This document shows, piece after piece, positions 24,878 through 34,195 of a DNA stretch of 58,786 bases. Both the position numbers and the translations under genes were made by a program. Origin of the DNA: Cudoniella acicularis (Eukaryota; Ascomycota; Leotiomycetes; Helotiales; Helotiaceae); NCBI GenBank assembly GCA_013054445.1, contig JAAMPI010000154.1:1-58786 (forward strand), read 5' to 3'. Within the stretch, counting starts at the first letter, position 1. Each line of letters starts with the position of its first letter. The notes beneath the pieces are model-generated. The model did no database searches and had not been told where the DNA came from. It worked only from the letters and a program-made list of their open reading frames with translations.

Positions 24878-25522
24878 TTATGTTCCTTCCACTTCCTTAG
24901 ACCTCTGGAGCAAATACTCTCCCAACACCCGCAAAGGATCCTTTGGTCTGGAATTCTGTTAGTAGAGAACAACACCAGAGCCAGTGCCCTTTAAAGAACA
25001 AGTGAAACTGACTGCTCTTTGGCAATGTGCTTCATTCCCTCCATAAGTGGCCCTGTAACTTTGCTATTCAAATATTGCCTTGTGGGTGCACCATGAGGTG
25101 GCGCCTCCTTTGGTATCGTAGGAGCTGGATCAGGGTGCTGAGAAGTCGCGCGTGAGGTGACATCGTTGCCATTCACATTACGCCCTGGTGTGCCAACTCT
25201 TGGAGGAATTGGGCTGGGCGCATTCGTGGTACCGATGGCTGGAGCTGGAGACTGAATCTTGGTTAGCATTGTTGCGCATGAAGCGGGGAAATAGCTGTAC
25301 AGCTGGTCTTTCAGATGTGGCATCGGTCATCACTACATCTTTCATGGCTCCTGGGAGAGGCACTGGCGTCGTGGATATAGAGGGGTTTGCGGGTTCTTGA
25401 GGCATAGCCTGTTGATACGCTGGAGCTGCTATATCCCTTTGGGGGGTATTCTCATGCGCTGCAGCATTATCTGGAGGGGTCGGTTGAGACATTTCGGACG
25501 GTTGAGGTGGGTTGAAATCCAT
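24878..25522 (-). CDS. SDC1: COMPASS histone-methyltransferase subunit Sdc1 (Dpy-30 domain)
   Basis: Three exons (25522-25301, 25251-25013, 24947-24878) encode 176 aa from ATG 25522 (MDFNPPQPSEM). The first 120 residues are Pro/Ala/Thr-rich and probably disordered. The C-terminus is a Dpy-30 motif: PTRQYLNSKVTGPLMEGMK, HIAKEQ, then PKDPLRVLGEYLLQRSKE. Dpy-30 helices dimerise and bind Bre2/Ash2 in the complex that methylates histone H3 lysine 4. Intron 2 (65 bp, donor GTCAGT) splits the motif. Intron 1 is needed to change frame; the acceptor could be at 25252 (49 bp, used here) or six bases earlier in the transcript (43 bp). The 49-bp choice leaves a better distance from the CTAAC branch site. 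It is divergent from FAN1, 336 bp apart. Confidence 0.88.
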
Positions 25523-25858
25523 TGCTTTGGGTGAGGTTTTCAAAATTGGACGGAGCGCGTGGAGCTTTGATACAAACAATACAATGGAAACCAAAAATTC
25601 TACGGTTTTAAGTAAAACGGCACCAAGGTTTCTGCACCCAGGTTTACGCAGACCTGTACTCCTTGATAGATATCCCCCAGAATCTGATCAGCAAGCGTCT
25701 TCTTTTATTGTAGGTACTGTATTACAATTGAAATCCGATTCGGTGGTATATATCACGTGTTTTCGTGTCTCAATTTCTCGCCTGCCTGAATTAACGCGCC
25801 GACGGCCTTTTCACCTCTCTGTCTCCGATGCTACCTCCCTTATATCTCCTCATCCGCC
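25523..25858. promoter_or_regulatory. Shared bidirectional promoter of SDC1 and FAN1
   Basis: 336 bp separate two divergent start codons. A pyrimidine-rich tract (CTCTCTGTCTCCGATGCTACC region, 25811-25856) leads to the FAN1 ATG. The promoter role is inferred from gene geometry. Confidence 0.6.
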
Positions 25859-28675
25859 ATGGTCCTTGTGGCACAAAAGAGCGCAATCCATAATTCAATG
25901 CTTGGACGAAAGATCCCACACCCTTCCTCAACCAAATTTGATGACGACACGCGCTCACCTCCTGCCAAGCGCCTGAAAACTAATGACAGCACCGATGGGG
26001 ATGACTCTCGCGAGGTCTCTGGCGACGAAGACGGTCTTCGAACACCAAACAGCTATCGAGATGAAATCCCAGACTCAGAAGCTGATGAGGAATCCGGTCA
26101 CGCAAAACAATCAGCTCCTTCGTGGCCTACCGAGCTCGAGAGTGCTCTGCCCCCTATAAAAACCGATAAAGAGGCCATTGATGAGTACGAGGCTATGCGT
26201 GCAAGTCAAGATGTCCCGGAAGATCTGAAATCCCGTCTTGACCAAAGGAATTGGACCAAAGGAAAGAGCTCTATATATGTAGATGCTTTTAACCTAACCC
26301 TTGAGACAGTATTAGAGGATGAGCAGCATTTATTTGATGAAAAGGAGCTAGAGGTTTTCAATCAATGGAAAGTACTTGAATATGAGGCCCAATATCTGTG
26401 AGTTATTGCCCTGCCCAGTTCTAGCTCGAAATTCGATCCCAAAAGTTAGTTTCAAAGAATTCAAAGAAAGCAAGTAGTTTCTCCATCCATCTTCTTTTCA
26501 GAAACAGCAAAGCCTCCATTATTAGGAGTGCCACAGGTGCCGCAAATTCGTCTAGTGTCTGGTTATAAATTCGTTCCCCATTTTGAAGACTACAATCTAG
26601 TAGAAGAATAAAATAGCTAACACATGTAAAGGTATGTGCGTCTATTTCTCAGAAAAACTTCTGCTTGGCACCGTGCGAATCGTTTGGGCTATTATGGCGA
26701 TATCTCTGATCTACCAGCCGCTGTGGAAAATCTCCAAACTTCTCGAGAACTACCAAATTCTTCTGCGCCAGTTCAAGCCAATCCGGCAGAACTTGCTCCT
26801 CCAGAAGGGACGGTACTTCAGTCCACCTTCACTTTTGCCGACACGTCTGTGGGAACAATTACAACTTTGGAAGAAGCTTCGTCTCTTCTAAGCCTTGAGG
26901 AGCTGAAAGCAATAGCAAAAGAAGCCAAAGTTCATGGAAAGAATAAGGGCGAGCTATTACAAGCATTACGGAGTATGAGTCGCCGTCAGAGCGGTTTGGG
27001 GTGGGTTCGCCTGAAGAGGTCTGATAGTGAACAGACGATAACGTCTGATATTACTGAGAATGATGACCTTGAAACTTCCGACGATGGGATTTCGGACAAC
27101 AACAGAGACAAACACTTTCTACGAAAGATCATGGCCAATACCGGACCATGCATCAGGCTGTCGTTGCCAACCTTAAAGCTTTTTGAGCGCGTCCACCTAG
27201 TCTTTTACAGATCTACAGAATGGACGGATAAGTCATTGACAACCATCATCCTGGCCCGAATATCTCGGCGGAACTTTCCAGATTATATTGTCTCCAGGTC
27301 TGCTAATATTTTTCCGTCTCGGTCTGAACTTTTAGAATTCGAGGCAGCAATCAGAACTCAGTTTCGGGTAGATAATATCCTTGAATTCAATGGGAATCCA
27401 ACTAAGCAAGGACTGGAAGAGGTTTTGGCCATTTTCGATGAAGTCTATCCACGCTGGAAAGTCCTTCTACAGGATGAACAGCGTAAGGAGGATCGGGTCT
27501 ACGAGAGCGGTGAAGGGGCATACCTTCGTCGATTCTCACCCGCCTGGGTCTACACACGCATCATACACAAAGGCACATATGTGCTAGGTCGGCTCAAGAT
27601 GCACTTGCGAGAGCATGAAATCTTAAACGAGCTTCTTAGTCAACAGCTCTTCCATGCTGCACGTCGAGGGGCATGGTATCAACGAAAAGCTTTACTCGAG
27701 GAACACTACATGCATATTCTTTGCCTGGCGCCAAATATATCCGATCCGGAACAGCAAAAAAAGCACTGGAGACGCATCTCTTTAAACACTTGTGAACAAG
27801 GCTTGCAGGACAAGGACTGCCACATGATATATCACCATGATCTACAAAAAAGAATCAAAAAACTTGAGAAAAATCTCAAGATAGTCAAACGGGAACAGCA
27901 TGATTTTGGCCATGTTTTATTGGCCAAACCCATCGAAGTCACCGTAGAAGGCATCCAAATCAAGAAAAACTATCCCCCAACCCTTAAGAGGCGTGCAAGT
28001 GCGCAAGCAGCGGAAGAGAAACAGCGAAACACCAAAACAATATGGGTAGATGAAGCAGAAGGCGGAGGTGAATGTAGCGTAGAAGCTATGTGCCTCTCCT
28101 CCTACCGTTCTCGAGGGTTCAAAGGATACCATGCAGAAGGAGGAATCATCCGTACTCTCTTCGCATATCTCTTCTGCGATGTGCTTTTCGTTTATATCCC
28201 CAATGTGTTCCAGACAGCATACCAGACTTGTCCGCTAGATCTACACACAGACGCATTCTTCCCCTCTCGAGCATCGGAAATTAATCACCGACTAGTTGAG
28301 ATAGCAAATGGCGATGCCGCAAAGATCATTCGCGTGGCCGATGAACGAGAACGGGAAAAGAGAACTTGTATCGTTGGTTTGAATTGGGATTTTGAGCTTG
28401 ACGACCTCCTTGAAATCGTCAGCTGTTTCGATGGCGCTGCTTTAGCTACAGTCTGTAAAGTTATGGCTCAGGAATACCGTGTCCGAGGTGGCGGCATCCC
28501 AGATCTATTTCTGTGGGATCCGAAGGGAAAGAGTGTGCTTTTCTCTGAGGTCAAGAGTGAGAATGATAGGTTGAGTGACACGCAGAGATTGTGGATACAT
28601 GTTCTTACAGGTGCTGGGATTAGGGTAGAGCTATGCAATGCTGTGGCAAAGGAGGTAAGGGTTGTGGACGCTTAG
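25859..28675 (+). CDS. FAN1: Fanconi-associated nuclease 1 homologue (structure-specific nuclease, VRR-NUC)
   Basis: Two exons (25859-26397 and 26632-28675) separated by a 234-bp intron encode 860 aa. FAN1 removes nucleotides from 5' flaps and helps repair interstrand DNA crosslinks. The first 120 residues are acidic and disordered. The splice joins EYEAQYL to YVRLFLRKTSAWHR, a conserved stretch. A SAP-like segment follows (LLSLEELKAIAKEAKVHGKN), then a helical TPR-like region, then the C-terminal VRR-NUC (PD-D/E-XK) domain: HAEGG within FKGYHAEGGIIRTLF, then GGIPDLFLW and FSEVKSENDRLS. The metal-binding triad is D804, E819 and K821, with the same 15/2 spacing as human D960/E975/K977. All catalytic residues are present, so it should be active. 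The intron is the longest in the intact genes here. Confidence 0.95.
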
Positions 28676-29811
28676 GAGATTGTAAATCCACCTCTGGCGA
28701 AGAGGATATATTGTATACAGTACATAGGTATATAACAACCATTCCGTGTACACGGAAACTTGCAATCATAGCCAGAAGTTCATCCCATTTTGGTACGTAT
28801 AAATCGCGAAGCGGGATTGTTCTTCTGATTAGGGTATCTGAAACGAACATGTGGCGTTTGTAATTTTTCACCGATCAAGGGAAATATTTTCTGGGAAGGA
28901 AAAGAGCGGAAGGGTATATAGCCCATGCTAGAATAATGGTTGCGTTGATTTCCAGAATGATTTTGTACCTCGAAGGGTGTCTGGTCCACGTATAGCAAGT
29001 TCGTTCAGAACATAACATTTGAACACTTCAAAAGTTTATGAACTTCCAAGCAAGCTAGGGTAAAACAAAAATAAACTGTCTAATTCTTATATTCATCATC
29101 CAATTCTTTACTTAGACTGATTAAAGGAACTACTGGTAGGTATTTATTTATTTTGAAGTGACTCTCTGCCCTATTTCCCACGATCTCGCTTAAAATACGG
29201 TTCATGGAGAATATGGGAGGAAGGTGAAAGACGAGCCATGGAGAAAAAAATCAAATTATCTGAATCATCCACCAGGGGATTGATTCCAATTTTAAGTCTC
29301 GGGTGCTTGGAGCTGGGAGAAAGCTCGAGTGAGTTATTGAAATCGAGCAGGCCAGAAATATCAAAGCAATATCAAAGGAATATCCACGGTAAGAAAGTCT
29401 ACCTTGAGTAAACGGTTGGGCAAATTATATTGTATTTCTCGTTCATTCGTGTAGTTTGTGTTCTTTTCGTTGCTGCACTAGAATGTTCTAAAATCGTAGA
29501 GGTAGAAACTCATGGAACGGTTTAGTAGTTCCCACATACTATTTTGCATCATTTTCACAACATAATTCCACCTTCATGATTCCGTAACCTAGATCCCAAA
29601 AAAGTTTCAACTTGTGGCATATGAAAGGTCGAAACTTTCCCTGCAATTTCTCTCCTTTTTCCTTCTTCACCCAACAAGACAATACTTCACAAACCACACA
29701 AACACTCTTGTTACCTGCTTCTTACATACCTTCAAATCCAAAACCTGAGTATTTCACACAAGGATAATTACTCACACACTTACTACGGCGCACGAAAATT
29801 GTTTTGAGCTG
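28676..29811. other. Intergenic region downstream of FAN1
   Basis: About 1.1 kb. A 57-codon ATG frame at 29238 with a good context (GCCATGG) is followed by a donor-like CACGGTAAGAAAG near 29390 and could be a first exon, but this is not demonstrated. The 29640-29811 stretch is C/T/A-rich without ATG and resembles a 5' leader. Nothing else is supported. Confidence 0.4.
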
Positions 29812-30372
29812 TTGTCTGTTGCCGTCTCTCCTGTCACCGAAAGCCGTCAACCCGCCATAGAGACCTCTCCCGACACCACGATTTCGAACTCAGCCCACCC
29901 TGCCGACCAAGACACTGCGGACTGGGCCACCGTTGTCCGAAAAAAGGGGGACACGAAACGCTCTTCCACCAAGGAAGAATCTCCCGTTTCGAATCCTGGC
30001 TCTGGCGACGCCGCTAGATCGCTGGAAAACTCGCTTGATGTGGACCACCCTGACTCAGAAGATGACCCAGAAGATTGGGATATGGTTTTTAAGACGAACA
30101 GACAGAACTGGGGACTGTTGGGCAAGAAGAATTGCATGGTTGTTAAATCGTATTATCCTACCGCCATAGTGCAGAAGCAGCCATGGCAAGCCCCAATATA
30201 CATCGCCGGTAGAAAAATCTGTCACAAGGGGAAGGGTATTCTTAATAGCAAATCAACTCACACATGCAAAGGCACCCAGATATTCAGAATTTTAAATTCA
30301 TTTGTCCAATTATTTTCTTCCCAATTGACACAAGCTATTAGTTGCGCCTTATCCACCTTCCCATTTCCATAG
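29812..30372 (+). CDS. Unidentified coding-like frame without an in-frame ATG start
   Basis: A frame open from 29749 to the stop at 30372 encodes about 186 residues if started at TTG 29812. The first 95 residues look coding: acidic and Ser/Pro-rich, with two similar aspartate-tryptophan segments (ADWATVVRKKGD and PEDWDMVFKTNRQ) and C/G preference at third positions. No ATG occurs in this frame until 30080. The preceding 170 bases are pyrimidine- and CAAAC-rich and look like a leader. Possibilities are a non-AUG start (CTG TTG at 29809), a start codon lost by mutation, or an upstream ATG exon joined by a splice (an AG at 29748-29749 would allow it). I do not recognise the family. The second half is less convincing and may include intron sequence. 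Confidence 0.4.
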   Translation: MSVAVSPVTESRQPAIETSPDTTISNSAHPADQDTADWATVVRKKGDTKRSSTKEESPVSNPGSGDAARSLENSLDVDHPDSEDDPEDWDMVFKTNRQNWGLLGKKNCMVVKSYYPTAIVQKQPWQAPIYIAGRKICHKGKGILNSKSTHTCKGTQIFRILNSFVQLFSSQLTQAISCALSTFPFP

Positions 30373-30699
30373 ATACATCACAAGTCTCTGCTATACACAT
30401 GGAACTTTTCTCTGTGATTTCCCACCTATCTGGCTTGTGCCATTCCCTATACCCTCTGTACCCCGATGCCCATCTAGATGAAGATGCCGCTGTTACACTC
30501 CCCAAACTTCCCACCGTGAACCACCCATATTGAAAATACACCATTGCCCATTGTCATCCCACATTATACGCCGTGCGCCCTCTTCGAATCTGCAGACGTA
30601 CAGGACATAGAAAAATATATTTGGATATATAAACAAGAGAAAGAAACGCTGAAGCGCGAGCAAAAAGGACAGCCAAGAAAATGAGCACGTGAGTGCGTG
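30373..30699. other. Convergent 3' region before the receptor gene
   Basis: 327 bp between the stop of the unidentified plus-strand frame and the stop of the minus-strand receptor gene. No supported gene; presumed 3' UTRs. Confidence 0.5.
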
Positions 30700-32381
30700 T
30701 CAGATCTTATTCATAGCCAGCGGGTCCATTCCCGTGTAATAGATTGGCTGTGCATGCGTCGTTGTTGGATCCCATCCAACTCTAGTTTGGTCTGCTCCTT
30801 GGTTTGGAGGTTTCGGCACACTGAAGGACTGCACGGGTGATGTGTATCGTGCCTGACGCCCGAAATAATCCGGGGTCTCGCGACCGCTCTTGCTCTTCGC
30901 CGTTGGAGAAAGTGGTGTGACTGTAGGGGACGTAAATGGTTCGGGTGTCTTGCCACCGTCGCGGTCGCGACTAAGCATCTCGTAGGATGTCGGGTCTTTG
31001 TACTGGCGGACGTCGGCGGAGATAAACTCGTTGTTGGGCTTCACCTTGCTGAGAACCATACCGTACCAGCCAGTGAACATTGATGTGCGGCCAAGGAGGC
31101 AGAGGCACCAGATACCGTTAAGCTAGAGTTGATTAGCACGTGCCGAAGGAGATCTTCAATTGGAGCGGAGCAACTCACAGATAATAAGAGAAGAACCGAC
31201 ATCACGGTAGCTTCGCTGATGACCAGAGGCTCTGCAAGCTTTAGGCACGCATTTTTGTTGCCCCCTTGAAGGGCCAGGCACTCAATCCATGGCAGCGACT
31301 TCGCTGGATTTTTGATGATGTTGGCCTCCATGTCATCCATGAATACGAATACGACGGCGAAGAACACAACATCGGCAATGATCAAAAGAACGATGGCGAT
31401 TCCTCGCCATTGGAGTTCAATGACGCGTCGAACTCGTCGGTATGCTTGTCGCGGCGAAATCGTGGCTCGAATGCTGTTGGTGTACGACGGCAGTCCAGAG
31501 CTGTTGGTGGTCGTTGAATCGTCGGCAAGCGACGCGAGGTAGACCTTGATACAATACCCAAAAAGTCGCGAACTGGATGATGACGGTGAGGCCAGCAAAG
31601 ACCAACAGAGGAATCCACAGATCGCCCAAACTGTTCTTGTGGTTGATGTGGCAAGTATCTCCAAACCGAAAAGAGACTCCGCTGAATACTATCGCGACAG
31701 TAACGCCAATTGCCGGTATTCCCCATCCAGCCGCCAGTGCTCCCCACATGAACATCTTCCCAATGACGACCTGCCAGCAAATCTGAAGATGTAGAGCAAC
31801 TGCTCTCAAGAATACCCACATGACACCGCACCATCCTCCCGCAATCAAAAATGCCCCAGATAGCGCGCAAGCCGTGTTGGTGGTCATGTCATTCGGGGTA
31901 ATGGCATTGAAGCATTGGTTTGGTTTCGCGCCCAAGGGTATGATGAAGCCGAGCTACCAAGTCAGTTATTTGGAGGCGATGGAAGCAAGTCTTTCCACTC
32001 TTACCTGCATCATAATAGTCGCAATCGCTAGGCAAACGCTGAGGTAGTGTCTATGCGTCTTCTCGACTGGCAGGAAGGCGAAAGAAACAACCAGAAACAT
32101 AGAGCAGGCCATCCCGACAACATTAATCCAGTTCGCCGACTTCGTTATGGTAGTGAAATTATCAGGGTATAGCCATTCTGTCTGTGGGCATGGCAGACAA
32201 CATGAAATACCCAACGCACTCGAACAGAACCTCCCGTCCACAACTAAGAACATATCAGTAGGAGTTCGAGTATCACAGCAAGAAAGTACATACAGCCTCC
32301 GGTAGCAGGAAAAAGATCTGCTTCAAGAAATGGTGTTGGGCAAAGTCCTTGACCTGCAACCCTCGTTATATTGGAAGACAT
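30700..32381 (-). CDS. Fungal seven-transmembrane G-protein-coupled-receptor-like protein, frameshifted
   Basis: Four exons (32381-32294, 32243-32005, 31953-31179, 31122-30700; introns 50, 51 and 56 bp) total 1,525 nt, one more than a multiple of three. The extra base lies in a run of five A (31560-31564, T on the coding strand): the frame FAGLTVIIQFATF should continue as GYCIKVYLASLAD, which needs four T. Without it the product is 507 aa. Hydrophobic helices include WINVVGMACSMFLVVSFAFL, SVCLAIATIMMQ, LSGAFLIAGGWCGVMWVFL, GIPAIGVTVAIVFSG, LWIPLLVFAGLTVIIQF, GIAIVLLIIADVVFFAVV and VMSVLLLLSLNGIW. The Cys-rich N-terminus (CCLPCPQTEWLYP) suggests a frizzled/secretin-like fungal receptor group (GprM-type). 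The cytoplasmic tail is Ser/Thr-rich. The ligand is unknown; the subfamily is tentative. Confidence 0.75.
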
Positions 32382-32558
32382 TATGATTTGATGTTATATC
32401 AGAACAAGTGCCTTGGGGAGAAAGTTTGTGCTCTGATGCAAGTCGAATGAGAATATAGTTTTTCCAATCAGCCCTTACAGCGCGCTGATAACCTCCCTCC
32501 TTTCCAATGGCGGGGCTCCCGGCTCAAGGGCGTCCGAATCTGTTTCCCTTTATATTCT

Positions 32559-33068
32559 TCACCCGAGCGTTTCGTTGATATGGAGTGCCGATCCGAGATG
32601 CGGGAAGTTTTGTTTTGACGCTTTGTGGTGCGAAAGGCCCGTGAGATACAGCAACAGTTTCATGAGGACATTGATGGGTGACGTGAGTAGTGAGTGAAGA
32701 CTAAAAGACAAGATGGAAATAACAATGGGCAAGAGAGAGTTCACGGGACGAAGGCTGAGAGGGGGAACAGAGAGGTAATAAATGAGACTCCACAGCAAAA
32801 CTGGAGCCTTTACCAGTAAGAAGAGATACTGCATGGCAGATATAGCTGGGGAAAGCCACCACGCGAGAGAGCATGAGGAGGACTCGTCTAGTGGCGAGTA
32901 GGACAAGCCCAGCGGCTGGCTTGATGGCAGGCCGAAGCAGGAGGCGACTAGGAAGCCCTCCAGGGGACTGGTAGAAAGTGGAAATGCAAGCAGTGGTGGG
33001 ACCCTTCCAAGGTCGCGCGGGCGTGAACCGGAGAGGGTTGAGGTCTTTCCGGGACAAGAGAGGGCCAT
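32559..33068 (-). CDS. Possible small membrane protein upstream of the receptor gene
   Basis: An ATG frame (context GCGATGG) of 169 aa ends 178 bp before the receptor start on the same strand. The N-terminal half is Ser/Pro-rich. The second half is hydrophobic (YLFLLVKAPVLLWSLIYYL, LLPIVISILSFSLHSLL, VLMKLLLYLTGL), giving two or three possible membrane helices. I recognise no family. A second minus-strand frame is also open over most of this GC-richer stretch, so chance openness or receptor 5' UTR is a serious alternative. Confidence 0.25.
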   Translation of the reverse strand: MALSCPGKTSTLSGSRPRDLGRVPPLLAFPLSTSPLEGFLVASCFGLPSSQPLGLSYSPLDESSSCSLAWWLSPAISAMQYLFLLVKAPVLLWSLIYYLSVPPLSLRPVNSLLPIVISILSFSLHSLLTSPINVLMKLLLYLTGLSHHKASKQNFPHLGSALHINETLG

Positions 33069-33840
33069 CGCTAAGTGGGTGTTGATGCTTGCCCTCTCCC
33101 CCAATCAGGCCCGGATTTGAGGCAGCAGGAGAAAGGCCTTTCAGGGACGAGCCAAACTGAGCTTAGCGGGCCTTATTGGCTCAGACACTCCCCAGTCTCT
33201 GAGTGTCCCCTGGCGGTCTGCTGCAGCTGCAGGTGTTCTGCTCTTCCTGGGTCCGGAACCAGGGCAGAAGGGGGATGGCCGGTGGATAGCCACGGAGGCA
33301 GAAAAGTAGATCCTTGCATCTATGCTACGGAGGGAGAGAATGCTGCCTCAGCAGTTGCAAATTACAATACTGTACACGGCGAGAGCCGGCTGTTCAGGAT
33401 GCCCAGCGACACTCCGCGGCCACGGCGAGGGCGACAGCGACAGCAAATGCAGAGGTGGGCAAAGACTCACAACTGACAACATCACACAGCACAAAGGTCT
33501 CGTGCTTGCCGAGAAAGTCGTAGGCTGGCCAATTGGACTTGCGAGGCCGAGTAGTGGCAGTACAGTGGCCCGGCAGACAGGGCCACAGCGAGGTCGCCAG
33601 TCCAGTCGGTGTGCTGGAAGACACTGAACAAACCCCGCGACGAGGTCCACAGGCGGGCATAGGTGGGCATAGGCAGGGTTTGGTAAAAAATTGTGCAGCC
33701 TACAATGCCGACCGTTGGCGAGGCCGCGGGCGTGGAGAGGCCATCGAAAGCCTGAAGCCCAGCAGTACAGCACTCGCGTAGGCCCGTACTGTTAGGGGCT
33801 CAGACTCTCAGGGACCAGCCGGTCAAGACCTAAGCGACTC

Positions 33841-33867
33841 AGGCCCAACAGGCCCAACAGGCCCAAA
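33841..33867. repeat. Tandem repeat, 9-bp unit AGGCCCAAC, three copies
   Basis: Two perfect units and a third with one change (AGGCCCAAA). Short slippage-type array in non-coding DNA. Confidence 0.9.
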
Positions 33868-34162
33868 AGGCTCCTAGGCCCTGGTTCGCTACCCCATCCG
33901 CCCACAAAATCGCGGCCCCTGTCACTCTTGCCCCTGATTTCTTCCCCTGTCCATGCCTCATTTTCGTCACCGCCCCCCAGCCCACCACCACCACTCACCA
34001 CCACCACTCCTCGCGGTCTACCTGCGAGTCGCGACAGCAGCTTGCCGTCAGCATTGCACGCGCAGGCCGATGCGTGATTTTGACTGGACTCTTGACGCGT
34101 TCAACAGCCCTCCGACAATATAATATTATATCAATGCATATTAATGCATATTGGCTCTCGTA

Positions 34163-34195
34163 AGGCTGATGAGCGTAGGCTGATGAGCGTAGGCT
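34163..34195. repeat. Direct repeat, 14-bp unit AGGCTGATGAGCGT, two copies plus five bases
   Basis: Two identical 14-bp units are adjacent and followed by the first five bases of a third. Just upstream AATGCATATT is also duplicated. Local slippage is the simplest explanation. Confidence 0.9.

Noticed and set aside
31041..31935. Two separate minus-strand ORFs in the receptor gene
   Set aside because: They are the two halves of one exon separated by the one-base frameshift at 31560-31564.
33348..33773. 141-codon minus-strand frame (and overlapping frames at 33394-33660)
   Set aside because: Several frames on both strands are open because the stretch is GC-rich; no domain, Cys/His pattern explained by composition.
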